A stretch of 26,916 nucleotides of DNA. Source: an uncultured Collinsella sp. Its GTDB lineage: Bacteria > Actinomycetota > Coriobacteriia > Coriobacteriales > Coriobacteriaceae. A program made the position numbers and the translations under genes. Location of the stretch: assembly GCA_902479205.1 (NCBI GenBank), contig CABSNX010000004.1, positions 1 through 26,916 on the forward strand, written 5' to 3'. Each line of letters opens with the position of its first letter. Position 1 is the first letter of the stretch. This document shows, piece after piece, positions 14,514 to 23,206 of the stretch. Below the pieces are notes generated by a model. It searched no databases. It had not been told where the DNA came from and worked only from the letters and a program-made list of their open reading frames with translations.

Positions 14514-15479
14514 CTACGAACGACGCGGCTCGGGAACCACGAGCCTATCGGGGCTTGCGCCCTCGGCATCCATCAGGCTCACGTAGCGAATCGACGGATC
14601 ATCATACATCGCGTAGTAATAATTGCCCGTGCGCGCGCTAAAGCATCCGGTGTAGATAGTCTTCTCGAACTTGCCATCGCCCATCCTGGACGCCCCCTCA
14701 ATCATCACCACGCCCTCAAGTGAACGGAACATGCGGACGACGTTTTCGATCTCGCTCTCCTTTTGCGGGTAATTGGCATTGAGGTACGCCGCCTTTACAA
14801 AACGGCTCGGCGAATAGCAGTCACCCGGAATACCGCGCATGCCGGCGCCCGCGCCATAGGGCTTGAGCTCGGCGCCACGCCACGTCGCCGTCTGCGGAAA
14901 ATCGCTTGTGGCAGTGATATAGGTGCGCAGGTTTTCCATGTGCCACGGGAAGGTCGGCTGGTTGGCAAGGGTGTCGACCGGATTGTCGTATACATGCAGG
15001 CCGTCAGCCATCATCTCGACCACGATGCTGCGCTGGCTGTCGCCGATAATCCAATGGAGCAGCGACACGCCCAGCCCCTCTCCGGCAGATTTGGCGACAA
15101 TCACCGTGTCGCGCAGCGCGGCCTCGACCTCATCGACCGTCGAGAACGTCGCTGCCACCCACAGGGGGAACTCATAGGCCGCGATATTGGTCTTGCCGTC
15201 GACAGGGTCCTCGGCATACTCGGCATAACCCGGGAAATTGAGACCCGCCACGGCGAGGCCCGCATCGTTGCCGCAATCGAAGAACATAGGGTAGTTCCTG
15301 TAATCGATGCACATACCGATCACCGCGTGCGCCGCTGTCGCGTCGTCGATAAACGAATACGGAATGTGAAACCCGCGCGGCATCACGCGAACCTGTTGGC
15401 CGTAGTCAAAGCTCCAGTCGAGATTGCGGCCCAGATACATGTGGCCAGAATTATCGGTAAATCGAATACTCGTACACAT
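14514..15479 (-). CDS. bile salt hydrolase / choloylglycine hydrolase family
   Basis: This encodes 321 aa from the ATG at 15479, which has a perfect AGGAGG upstream. This start places Cys at position 2, the N-terminal nucleophile exposed when Met is removed. The other active-site residues of bile salt hydrolases are present: Arg18 and Asp21 in LGRNLDW, Asn81 in GLNFPG, Asn173 in TLANQPTF and Arg226 in CYSPSRF. No signal peptide is seen, as expected for a cytosolic enzyme. The family cleaves glycine or taurine from conjugated bile acids; penicillin V acylases share the fold, so specificity is not proven. It follows the deformylase-like gene on the same strand, but a terminator separates them. 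Confidence 0.9.
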   Translation of the reverse strand: MCTSIRFTDNSGHMYLGRNLDWSFDYGQQVRVMPRGFHIPYSFIDDATAAHAVIGMCIDYRNYPMFFDCGNDAGLAVAGLNFPGYAEYAEDPVDGKTNIAAYEFPLWVAATFSTVDEVEAALRDTVIVAKSAGEGLGVSLLHWIIGDSQRSIVVEMMADGLHVYDNPVDTLANQPTFPWHMENLRTYITATSDFPQTATWRGAELKPYGAGAGMRGIPGDCYSPSRFVKAAYLNANYPQKESEIENVVRMFRSLEGVVMIEGASRMGDGKFEKTIYTGCFSARTGNYYYAMYDDPSIRYVSLMDAEGASPDRLVVPEPRRS

Positions 15480-15546
15480 AGCGCCTCCTAGCTTTACGTT
15501 CTTGCTAATCTCATTGTCACCAATCAAAGAGGCGCTAAACACAAAA

Positions 15547-15578
15547 GCCCGGACATGACAACAATGTCATGTCCGGGC
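15547..15578 (-). terminator. terminator of the deformylase-like gene
   Basis: GCCCGGACATGACA (15547-15560) and TGTCATGTCCGGGC (15565-15578) form a perfect 14-bp stem around ACAA. On the minus strand it is followed by TTTTGTGTTT. It ends the deformylase-like transcript before the bile salt hydrolase. Confidence 0.88.
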
Positions 15579-15610
15579 CAAAAGAGACGAAGTGCGGTGC
15601 TGTAGTCACC

Positions 15611-16030
15611 CTAGACAAGTTTACCTTGGCAGTGGTCGATCATATGCTGGATCATCTGTGCCTCAAAGCCCGCGTAGTCGCGGCGGCACTCCTTCATCTT
15701 GCCGTCGACAATCTGGTCAAAGGCAACCTTGCACTTGATATAGCGCGTGGACTTGGTGACCTCCTCGTGCGTCAGGCAACTCTCCTCCATCTTGCTGGCG
15801 CCCAGGCCAAACACCAGACGGGGGTTGTAGAGCACGTGGGGCTCGCCGGCGTCGTCCAGATAGACGCAAACCTTCTTGGTAACGCCAATCTGGTTAGCGG
15901 CAAGGCAGCCGGCATCGTCGAGCGACTTGATGGTATCGATCAGGTCCTGTGCGACCGACTCGTCCTCGACGGTCGCAACCTCGCAACGCTGGGACAGGAT
16001 AGCCTCGTCGTGGCAAAGCTCTTTAATCAT
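15611..16030 (-). CDS. peptide-deformylase-like protein lacking the catalytic Glu
   Basis: This encodes 139 aa from the ATG at 16030, with GGAGGA upstream; an ATG at 16042 overlaps that site. Motif I is GCLAANQIG (Gln47 present) and motif II is ESCLT with the metal-ligand Cys85 (usual EGCLS). Motif III is HMIDH at 129-133. Deformylases have HExDH, where the Glu is the general base; here it is Met, while both His ligands remain. The protein also ends six residues after this motif, so it is shorter than housekeeping enzymes (about 165 aa). It may bind metal yet be inactive, or act differently. A related frameshifted copy lies at 7991-8400. A bona fide deformylase would have to be elsewhere. Confidence 0.85.
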   Translation of the reverse strand: MIKELCHDEAILSQRCEVATVEDESVAQDLIDTIKSLDDAGCLAANQIGVTKKVCVYLDDAGEPHVLYNPRLVFGLGASKMEESCLTHEEVTKSTRYIKCKVAFDQIVDGKMKECRRDYAGFEAQMIQHMIDHCQGKLV

Positions 16031-16223
16031 ACGTTCCTCCATAGGGGTCGTTGTAACCGCTTAAGTATACGGTACCCACACATTTTCATGCGAAAAATAC
16101 CGTCCGTCTGCTACGAAGCGCCGAACATCAACATGCGAGGAACAACAGCGTCGTAAAGGGGCTATAGTGGGAGCGTTCGTGTCAATCGGCCTAAACTCGG
16201 GGCCGAACAAGGAAAGGGTATGC

Positions 16224-17534
16224 ATGGACGAACTATTTCACGTCAGCGAGCGCAAGTCCACAATCGGGACCGAACTCCGCGCCGGACTGACAACATTCCT
16301 GGCGATGGCCTACATCATCGCCGTCAACCCTGCGGTGCTCTCGGGCGCCGGCATCGATGCGGGAGCGCTCGCCTGCGCCACCTGCCTGGGCGCCGGCATC
16401 ATGACCATCTGCATGGGCATCTTCGCCAACCGCCCGCTCGCCTGCGCGTCGGGCTTAGGCGTCAACGCGATGATTGCTGGAATCACCACCACCGTCTGCG
16501 GCGGCGACTGGCACGTGGCCATGAGCGTCATCTTCCTTGAGGGCGTCGTCATCTTGCTGCTCGTGCTTTGTGGCCTACGCGAGGCCATCATGGACGCCAT
16601 CCCGGTTGTCCTGCGTCACGCCATCTCGGTGGGTCTGGGCCTGTTCATCGCCATGATTGGCCTGTGCGATGCCGGCATTATCACCGCTGGCGCCGGTACA
16701 CTCGTCGGTCTGGGCGACATCACCTCCCCCACCTTCATCGTCGGCATTATCTCCATCCTGGTGACGGTCGCCCTCGCCTGCCGCAACGTCCCCGGCTCGC
16801 TGCTCATCGGCATCGTCGTCGCCGTCATCGCCGGTATCCCCCTAGGTGTGACCCAGGCTCCGACCGGTATCATCGCCCCGCTCGACTTCTCGAGCATCGG
16901 TGGCCCCATCGCCGACGCCGGCGGCGTGCCCGCCATCGTCAAGGTCCTTACCGACCCCGCGCTCCTCGTCATCTCGTTCTCGCTGCTCATGAGTGACTTC
17001 TTCGACACCATGGGCACCGCGATGGCCGTGGCCAAGCAGGGCGAGTTCCTCACCGACGACGGCAACGTCGAGAATATCAAGGAGATCCTGATCGTCGACT
17101 CCGCCGCCGCTGCTGTGGGCGGTTTCATGGGCGTCTCCTCCATCACCACCTTCGTCGAGTCCACCTCTGGCGCTGCCGACGGTGGCCGCACGGGTCTCAC
17201 CTCCGTCACCACCGGCGTGCTGTTCATTCTCGCCGCGTTCTTCTCCCCCATCGTCACCATCGTTTCCAGCGCCGCCACCTGCGGTGCTCTGGTCTACGTC
17301 GGCTACCTCATGATGAGCGAGGCCTCCGAGATCGACTGGTCCGACGTGTCGCAGGGTTTCCCGGCGTTCATGATTGTCGCCGGCGTGCCCTTCACCTACT
17401 CCATCTCTGCCGGCATTGGCCTGGGCTTTATCGCCTACGTGATCGTCGCGCTCTTTAAGGGCGAGGCCTCCAAGATCAAGCCGCTCATGTGGATCGCAGC
17501 CCTCGCCTTCCTCGTCTACTTCTTCGTAGCGTAG
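16224..17534 (+). CDS. AzgA/PbuG-type purine (guanine-hypoxanthine-adenine) permease
   Basis: This encodes 436 aa from the ATG at 16224, preceded by AAGGAAAGGG; an upstream in-frame ATG lacks such a site. It begins ERKSTIGTELRAGLTTFLAMAYIIAVNP, the hallmark of the AzgA branch of the NCS2 nucleobase transporters. Further family motifs are ACASGLGVNAMIA, LLMSDFFDTMGTAMAVAKQ and SSITTFVESTSGAADGGRTGL. About 12-14 membrane segments are expected. It should import purine bases with protons; I see no purine riboswitch in the 5' region. The divergent neighbour is the deformylase-like gene. A terminator follows. Confidence 0.92.
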   Translation: MDELFHVSERKSTIGTELRAGLTTFLAMAYIIAVNPAVLSGAGIDAGALACATCLGAGIMTICMGIFANRPLACASGLGVNAMIAGITTTVCGGDWHVAMSVIFLEGVVILLLVLCGLREAIMDAIPVVLRHAISVGLGLFIAMIGLCDAGIITAGAGTLVGLGDITSPTFIVGIISILVTVALACRNVPGSLLIGIVVAVIAGIPLGVTQAPTGIIAPLDFSSIGGPIADAGGVPAIVKVLTDPALLVISFSLLMSDFFDTMGTAMAVAKQGEFLTDDGNVENIKEILIVDSAAAAVGGFMGVSSITTFVESTSGAADGGRTGLTSVTTGVLFILAAFFSPIVTIVSSAATCGALVYVGYLMMSEASEIDWSDVSQGFPAFMIVAGVPFTYSISAGIGLGFIAYVIVALFKGEASKIKPLMWIAALAFLVYFFVA

Positions 17535-17560
17535 CGGCAAAGCTGCCAAAGCAGAACACC

Positions 17561-17601
17561 AAAGCGCGGAGTCGCATCGAGCGGCTCCGCGCTTTTCTTT
17601 T
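17561..17601 (+). terminator. terminator after the purine permease
   Basis: AAAGCGCGGAG (17561-17571) and CTCCGCGCTTT (17585-17595) pair over 11 bp around a 13-base loop, followed by TTTTCTTTT on the plus strand. Confidence 0.9.
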
Positions 17602-17741
17602 AAAGCCAGGCAACGCACGGACGCGCGATGTATTGCTTCCCGAATTTTGGACATTTTGCCCTCCAAACGGCACTACCGCCGGTTACATCCTGCAGATATG
17701 CTGGGCGTAATCGCATAGGCCCCATGAGGATGGGAGTAACC

Positions 17742-19526
17742 ATGGCCGCCTTGTTCACGACCCCCAAGCGCAATGACAAAACCTCTGGAGCCCATTTTGT
17801 CGAGCCCGACGTGCGCCGTCGCACGCTGCTCGCACACGGCAGTTGGCGTCGCGTGACGCGCCGCATCGTTGTAGGCGCCGTATGCGCGCTTACGGTGAGC
17901 TCGCTGCTCATGCCGAGCGTCTCGCTCGCAGCGGAATGGGTCAAGGTCGGCGGCAACAAGTACAACACCGCGGCGAGCGACGAGGCCGGTACCTGGTCGT
18001 GGGACGGCGCCGACGACTTGAAGCTCAACAACTATAACGGCGGCGAGATCCAGGCCGCAGGCAAGCTCAACGTGAATTACTCGGGAACCAACATCGTCAC
18101 TGCCGAATGGATCGAAAGCATCAACGTTTCTCATGGCACTAACGAGAATGCCGAGCTCAATATCCAAGGCGACGAGGGCGGCACGCTCAGCGTGACATCT
18201 ACTGAGGACGCTATCCTCTCCACGGGTAATATCAACATCGACGGAGCCGGATCCGTCAACGCCACGAGCACTGGGTTTGATGCCATCAATGCCGGAGGTG
18301 ATCTCGCTATCAAAGGTTCGGGCAACGTCAACGCCACGGGTGCATCGGATGGCATCAGGGCAAACGGCAATATCACGATTGACGACAGCGGAGCCGTCAC
18401 CGCCAGGGCTACCAAGGACAAGGGTATTGGAGCCGACAAGAACCTCACCATCAAGGGTGGCGGGACGGTCGAGGCAAGCTCAGCCGATGGTGAGGCCCTT
18501 TGGAGCGGCGGCAATATCAACATCTCGGACGGCAGCCAGGTCAAGGCAAGCTCCGAGAAAGACGCTGCCGTCGAGGCCAAGGGCAGCCTCGCAGCCACAA
18601 ACGCCTCCCTCAACGTAAACGGTGTTGAATATGGCGTCTATGCCCACAAGGGCATCACCCTCGATCATGCAAACGTGACGGTCCGTGCAAGTAAAGGCAG
18701 ATACGGTGGCGCCAACGCCCTCTTCACCTACCAGGACGACATCGTCGTCAAGAACGGCTCCACCGTGGACGCGTTTGCGGAAGGCGAGGTTTCGGCTGCA
18801 TTCTCCACCAGAAACGATCGGCCCAACGAGAAGGGCGGCCACATCTACATCAGCGACTCCGTTGTCAAGGCCATAGCCCGCTATGTCGAGAACGGCGACG
18901 GCCCCATCCCCTACAGCGAAAACCAAGATGGCGAGACGAGGCGCGAACCCCAAGGCGAGAACATCGGCATCATCGCCCAGACCAGCGAGGGCGTCACACC
19001 CGCAGTCATCTCGATCATCCGCAGCAAGGTAACGGCCGAAGGAGATACAGCGGCAATCTTTGCCCGTGCCATGAGCGCTGACGGCAAGACAATCGGCACC
19101 ATCAAGATTGAGAACGCCGCCATCCAGACGCCCGAAGGCGGCAAGGTCATTGACTATCGCAAGCTCCGTGACGGCATCTACGAGGCAGGCCAAGCCATCG
19201 GCACGGGCGACGCCACGGTCGACTCCCTCTATATCAAAGCAGTCGCCAAAAGTACGACCATCGCACCTCCCGAGGTAGCCAAGCCGGAAGACCCCAAGCC
19301 CGACGAGACCAAGCCCGCAGAAAGCAAGCCCGCGGAGTCCAAGCAGAACCCCAAGCCTGAGGGCTCAAAGCCGACCAAGGCCGTTGCGGCTTCAACCACG
19401 AAAGCCAAGACTACCGGCGTGCTCGCGGCAACCGGCGACACCTCGGGTGCGGCCATCGTGGCAACCGTCCTTGCGGGAACAGCCGCTATCGCCGCAGGCA
19501 CCATGGCGAGCCGTAAGCGTTCTTAG
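17742..19526 (+). CDS. sortase-anchored surface protein with repeat (beta-helix-like) domain
   Basis: This encodes 594 aa from the ATG at 17742, with GGGAG five bases upstream; in-frame ATGs at 17724 and 17730 are weaker. A long signal peptide has basic residues (RRVTRRIVV) and a hydrophobic core to about residue 63 (SVSLAA). Residues 139-281 contain six copies of a ~24-residue repeat of the type N-I-x-I-x-G-x-G-x-V-x-A..., ending G-I-x-A-x-G, as in parallel beta-helix or carbohydrate-binding surface proteins. A Pro-Lys-Glu-rich stretch (PEDPKPDETKPAESKPAESK) follows as a wall-spanning region. The C-terminus has LAATG at 561-565, a hydrophobic segment and RKRS, which is a sortase signal with Ala in place of Pro. 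The ligand is unknown. No sortase gene is in the window. Confidence 0.88.
   Translation: MAALFTTPKRNDKTSGAHFVEPDVRRRTLLAHGSWRRVTRRIVVGAVCALTVSSLLMPSVSLAAEWVKVGGNKYNTAASDEAGTWSWDGADDLKLNNYNGGEIQAAGKLNVNYSGTNIVTAEWIESINVSHGTNENAELNIQGDEGGTLSVTSTEDAILSTGNINIDGAGSVNATSTGFDAINAGGDLAIKGSGNVNATGASDGIRANGNITIDDSGAVTARATKDKGIGADKNLTIKGGGTVEASSADGEALWSGGNINISDGSQVKASSEKDAAVEAKGSLAATNASLNVNGVEYGVYAHKGITLDHANVTVRASKGRYGGANALFTYQDDIVVKNGSTVDAFAEGEVSAAFSTRNDRPNEKGGHIYISDSVVKAIARYVENGDGPIPYSENQDGETRREPQGENIGIIAQTSEGVTPAVISIIRSKVTAEGDTAAIFARAMSADGKTIGTIKIENAAIQTPEGGKVIDYRKLRDGIYEAGQAIGTGDATVDSLYIKAVAKSTTIAPPEVAKPEDPKPDETKPAESKPAESKQNPKPEGSKPTKAVAASTTKAKTTGVLAATGDTSGAAIVATVLAGTAAIAAGTMASRKRS
18156..18584 (+). 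repeat. six tandem ~24-codon repeats in the surface-protein gene
   Basis: Successive units begin LNIQGDEGG, NINIDGAGS, DLAIKGSGN, NITIDDSGA, NLTIKGGGT and NINISDGSQ. They diverge at DNA level, so they are old duplications. More degenerate units (SLAATNASL, ITLDHANVT, IVVKNGSTV) continue downstream. Confidence 0.8.
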
Positions 19527-19584
19527 ACGCCTCTGCGCACATGGCAGCTCCCGCGAAGGCCCCGAGCCCGAGCACCGTTTAACG

Positions 19585-19621
19585 ACGCCATCGCCGAGCT
19601 CCCCTCCGGCGGTGGCGTTTT
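19585..19621 (+). terminator. terminator after the surface-protein gene
   Basis: ACGCCATCGCC (19585-19595) pairs with GGCGGTGGCGT (19608-19618) with one T-G pair. The strand continues with T residues (TTTT at 19618-19621). Confidence 0.75.
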
Positions 19622-19734
19622 CCTGTTCGCACTCGCGCGGTGCGCATGCGATTGTTCTTAATGCAGCCCAACCTGTATGTGCCAGCGTGCGACAATTGGG
19701 GCTGCCGATATCACAACACTGAGAGAAGCCCGTC

Positions 19735-20400
19735 ATGGAAGCGCATCAAAAGCAGATAACCGTTTATTCGAATCATACGGAAAGCGCGCCTGTCATCTAC
19801 CTTCCTGTGGTCGTGGGCGACGGCAGCGAGGTTTATAAGTGTTGCCGAGAGCTCGACTGTCCGCCATTCGCCCTCGTCACCATTGGCGGGCTCGATTGGA
19901 ATCGCGAGCTGAGCCCCTGGGCATGCGACGGGACCGTGCGCGATGCCGAACCCTTTGGTGGGCAGGCGTCCGGATTTCTCGATGAACTGCTGAACCGGAT
20001 AATCCCAAAGGTCGAATTATCGCTCCCACTGCCGCCCACCTGGCGCTGCATTGCCGGCTACTCGCTCGCGGGCCTCTTCGCGCTCTGGTCCCTCTGGCAA
20101 ACCGACGCCTTTGACCGCGCCGCGAGCGCATCGGGGTCCCTGTGGTTTCCTGGCTTTATCGACTATGCGCACGAGCACGCGATGGCAGTTACGCCCGACG
20201 CCGTCTACCTGTCACTCGGCAAAAAGGAGGCCAAGACGCCCAACCGCATGATGCGGCATGTACTCGACGACACACGCACGATGGAAGCGTTGCTCGTCGG
20301 GCGCGGCATTCCAACAACGCTGGAGCTCAACCCCGGCAATCACTTTGCCCAAACCGACTTGCGCATGGCCCGCGGCATACACTGGATACTGACGCACTAA
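19735..20400 (+). CDS. alpha/beta hydrolase, esterase family
   Basis: This encodes 221 aa. The nucleophile elbow is CIAGYSLAGLFALW with Ser110, a form seen in esterase-D and enterochelin-esterase-like hydrolases. A likely catalytic His203 sits in NPGNHF near the C-terminus, and YLSLGKKEAKT may hold the acid residue. There is no signal peptide, so it is cytosolic. AGAGAAG precedes the ATG at 19735. It stands alone, between a terminator and a convergent permease. The substrate cannot be told from sequence. Confidence 0.82.
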   Translation: MEAHQKQITVYSNHTESAPVIYLPVVVGDGSEVYKCCRELDCPPFALVTIGGLDWNRELSPWACDGTVRDAEPFGGQASGFLDELLNRIIPKVELSLPLPPTWRCIAGYSLAGLFALWSLWQTDAFDRAASASGSLWFPGFIDYAHEHAMAVTPDAVYLSLGKKEAKTPNRMMRHVLDDTRTMEALLVGRGIPTTLELNPGNHFAQTDLRMARGIHWILTH

Positions 20401-20436
20401 AAATGGTGCCCACGCGCATATACGCATGGGCACCAT
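20398..20436. terminator. bidirectional terminator between esterase and UraA genes
   Basis: ATGGTGCCCA (20403-20412) and TGGGCACCAT (20427-20436) form a 10-bp stem, with extra pairing CGCG/CGC inside. The minus strand continues as TTTTT, which suits the permease transcript; the plus strand is followed by a T-rich stretch. Confidence 0.85.
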
Positions 20437-20461
20437 ATCTTGTTTTAGCTGAACGCAGCTG

Positions 20462-21796
20462 TTACTCAACAGCTTCCTCAAGCTCGGAGACATCAAACTC
20501 AAAATCGTTACCCGGTAGGATGGCATTGAGTACGATGCCCACCAGCGAGCCCACGGCAAGACCGGAAAGCGAAATCGTCACGCCGCCCAGCTCCAGCACG
20601 ATGGCGCCGGCGGTGCTGTACGCGATGCCGAGCGAAAGCACGAGCACCAGAGCGGTCACCAGCACGTTGCGGTTGTTTTGGAAATCGACCTGGTTCTCGA
20701 TGAGGTTGCGAACGCCCACGGCGCTAATCATGCCGTAAAGCACGAGCGACACACCGCCGATCACACACGCCGGCATGGCCGCAATGACAGCCGCGAACTT
20801 GGGGCAGAACGAAAGCACGATGGCACAGCACGCGGCAATGCGAATCACGCGCGGGTCGAACACGCGCGTCAGGGCGAGCACGCCGGTGTTCTCGCCATAC
20901 GTGGTGTTGGCCGGAGCGCCAAAGAGCGAAGCCAGAATCGTGGCGAGACCATCGCCGAGCAGCGTGCGATGCAGGCCGGGATCGGCAATGTAGTTGCGCT
21001 CGCAGGTGGAGCCAATAGCGGAGATATCACCGATATGCTCGATCATGGTTGCAAAGGCCAGCGGCATGATGGTGATGATGGCCGTCGTGGCAAGGCCGCT
21101 ATCGAACTGCGGCCCAAAGAGCGCAAACACGGTGTCATCCCACACGATGGGCAAACCAACCCAGGGAGCGGCTGCGACGCCAGAAAAGTCGACCTCGCCC
21201 AGCGCAGCCGCAACGGCATAGCTCACCACAACGCCCAGCAAGATCGGCACAATCTTGACCATGCCGCGGCCCCAGATGTTGCAGATGACGATCGCAGCCA
21301 CGGCAACAACGGCAACAAACCAGTTGGTCTGGCAGTTGGCAATGGCGGAGCTCGCCAGAATCAGACCGACCGAAATGACGATGGGGCCAGTCACCACCGG
21401 CGGGAAGAAGCGCATGACGCGCTTGGCGCCAAACGCGCGGAAGAGCGCCGCCAGCACCGGATAGAGCAGGCCGGCGCAGGCAACGCCCAGGCAGGCGTAG
21501 GGCAAAAGCTCGGCCTCGCCATTGGGCGCGATGGCGGCATAACCGGCAATAAAGGCAAACGATGAGCCCAAAAATGCCGGCACCTTACCGCGCGACAGGA
21601 AGTGGAACAGCAGCGTGCCCAAGCCGGCAAACAAAAGCGTTGCCGAGACCGAAAGGCCGGTGAGCACCGGCACCAAAATGGTGGCACCAAACATGGCAAA
21701 CAGGTGCTGCAGACCGAGCAGGAACATGCGCGGACGGCCGAGCGACGATGCGTCGTAGATGGCATCGGTGACAGCGGGCGCCGAGGACTGGGACAT
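20462..21796 (-). CDS. uraA: uracil/xanthine permease (NCS2, UraA-like)
   Basis: This encodes 444 aa; AAAGGA lies upstream of the ATG at 21796. LLGLQHLFAMFGATILVPVLTG at residues 27-48 is the QH motif of the NCS2 family. The substrate-site glutamates known from E. coli UraA correspond to TMIEHIGDISAIG and NTTYGENTGVLALT, the latter diagnostic for the uracil branch. Fourteen membrane segments are expected. It should import uracil with protons. It is the second nucleobase permease in the window, in a different branch from the AzgA-type one. No pyrimidine gene or attenuator is seen upstream. Confidence 0.92.
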   Translation of the reverse strand: MSQSSAPAVTDAIYDASSLGRPRMFLLGLQHLFAMFGATILVPVLTGLSVSATLLFAGLGTLLFHFLSRGKVPAFLGSSFAFIAGYAAIAPNGEAELLPYACLGVACAGLLYPVLAALFRAFGAKRVMRFFPPVVTGPIVISVGLILASSAIANCQTNWFVAVVAVAAIVICNIWGRGMVKIVPILLGVVVSYAVAAALGEVDFSGVAAAPWVGLPIVWDDTVFALFGPQFDSGLATTAIITIMPLAFATMIEHIGDISAIGSTCERNYIADPGLHRTLLGDGLATILASLFGAPANTTYGENTGVLALTRVFDPRVIRIAACCAIVLSFCPKFAAVIAAMPACVIGGVSLVLYGMISAVGVRNLIENQVDFQNNRNVLVTALVLVLSLGIAYSTAGAIVLELGGVTISLSGLAVGSLVGIVLNAILPGNDFEFDVSELEEAVE

Positions 21797-21918
21797 GGAT
21801 GTCCTTTCGAATGGAAGGGCGATCGGGCATATCGGATAACCTGCCCGAACGATACGATCCGAACCATTGTACGCGATACGCTATGCCTCGCACGCGCCGT
21901 CACCTGCAAACGCTAGCG

Positions 21919-23052
21919 CTATTTCCAAACGCGCTCGGCAATGCGCTTGACCAGCGCGATCTTTGCCCATTGCTCGTCCTCGGTCAGCTTGTTGCCAATC
22001 TCGCAGCTGGCAAAGCCGCACTGGGGCGACAGATACAGGTTCTCGAGCGGCACGTACTTTGCGGCTTCACGGATGCGCTCGACGATAACATCCTCGTTCT
22101 CGAGCTCTGCCGCCTTGGTGGTTACCAAGCCCAGCACGACCTTCTTGCCCGGGGCAACGTACTTGAGCGGCTCAAAACCGCCGGCGCGCGGCGTGTCGAA
22201 CTCCAGGTAAAATGCGTCGACATCCTCGTTTGCGAACAGGTACGGCGCGATGGGGTCATAGCCGCCCTCGAAGGCATAGGTAGAGTGGTAGTTACCACGG
22301 CACACGTGCGTGTTAATGACCAGGTCGTCGGGCTTGCCCTCGATGGCGGCGTTGTTGAGCGCCACGCCCAGCTCGCTTACCTTTTGCAGGTCGACCGGGC
22401 TCATGCCGGTTTTGGCGACAAAATCGGTATCGCAGTAGATGCCCCAGGTGCAGTCGTCAAACTGGATGTTGCGGCAGCCTGCTGCGTACAGGTCGGCAAT
22501 CACCGTGCGATAAGCGGCAGCGATGGCGTCGGCAAGTTCCTCATCGGTCTTATAGACAGCGCGCAGGCTCTCCTGCTGGCCGTCGCAGCGATCGAGCGTG
22601 ACCTCAGAGAACGTCTGGATCGGCGCCGGAATGGTTTGACGCGCGACCTGGCCCTCCCCCTCGAGCGCCTTGACAAACTTAAAGTGCTCGACGAACGGAT
22701 GATCCTCGCCGCTGATGGGACCGGTCACCACGGCGGTATCGGCCGTGGTCTCCTCATCGTGGAACATATAGCCTGTACGCGAGGTGCGACGCTCGACGCC
22801 GTTCAGCCCCCACATAAAATCGAGGTGCCAGTAGCTGCGGCGAAACTCGCCATCGGTGATGACCTGCAGGCCGGCGGCCTTCTGCTTTGCCACCAAATCG
22901 CGAATGGCATCGTCCTCGACGGCCTTAAGCCCCTCGGCATCAAGCGTGCCCGCGGCGTAGGCGGCACGGGCGTCCTTCACGGCCTGGGGACGAAGAAAAC
23001 TGCCGACGATATCGGCGCGAAACGGCGCGTTCGGTTGAATCGAAGTGCTCAT
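21919..23052 (-). CDS. MetE-like (cobalamin-independent) methyltransferase
   Basis: This encodes 377 aa from the ATG at 23052, with AAGGGAG upstream; a further ATG at 23070 is less likely. It corresponds to the C-terminal catalytic half of MetE (YxjG/YxjH type): FRADIVGSFLRP at the start, ITDGEFRRSYWHLDF, and QFDDCTWG. The zinc ligands are His and Cys in NTHVCRGN, Glu in FYLEFD and Cys in SPQCGFASC. Such short proteins transfer a methyl group to homocysteine or related thiols, with a donor that differs from methyl-tetrahydrofolate in some cases. A LysR gene lies upstream on the same strand, with palindromes between. Confidence 0.88.
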   Translation of the reverse strand: MSTSIQPNAPFRADIVGSFLRPQAVKDARAAYAAGTLDAEGLKAVEDDAIRDLVAKQKAAGLQVITDGEFRRSYWHLDFMWGLNGVERRTSRTGYMFHDEETTADTAVVTGPISGEDHPFVEHFKFVKALEGEGQVARQTIPAPIQTFSEVTLDRCDGQQESLRAVYKTDEELADAIAAAYRTVIADLYAAGCRNIQFDDCTWGIYCDTDFVAKTGMSPVDLQKVSELGVALNNAAIEGKPDDLVINTHVCRGNYHSTYAFEGGYDPIAPYLFANEDVDAFYLEFDTPRAGGFEPLKYVAPGKKVVLGLVTTKAAELENEDVIVERIREAAKYVPLENLYLSPQCGFASCEIGNKLTEDEQWAKIALVKRIAERVWK

Positions 23053-23091
23053 AGATATCTCCCTTTGCATTGGTTGCTTTACTGGGACAGA

Positions 23092-23107
23092 GTATGAGCG
23101 CTCATAC
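23092..23107. promoter_or_regulatory. 16-bp perfect palindrome upstream of the MetE-like gene
   Basis: GTATGAGCGCTCATAC is perfectly self-complementary and lies 39 bp upstream of the start codon. It may be a regulator site or form a hairpin in the leader. Confidence 0.5.
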
Positions 23108-23128
23108 GGCCATCGTAAAATATACGTT

Positions 23129-23162
23129 TATATCAGTTTGATATAGATGTTTCCTATATCAG
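23129..23162. promoter_or_regulatory. candidate LysR-type site (MET-box-like) upstream of the MetE-like gene
   Basis: TATATCAGTTTGATATA (23129-23145) is an inverted repeat with 7-bp arms. TATATCAG recurs at 23155-23162. It resembles AT-rich LysR sites of methionine regulators in Gram-positives. Binding by the adjacent LysR protein is inference. Confidence 0.5.
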
Positions 23163-23206
23163 TTGGGACTGCCATAAAGAGATATAACCCGTGCAGAATA
23201 CAGCGA

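Noticed and set aside
16043..16223. Purine riboswitch before the purine permease
   Set aside because: The conserved purine-riboswitch core could not be found in the leader; only a small TCGGCC/GGCCGA hairpin is present.
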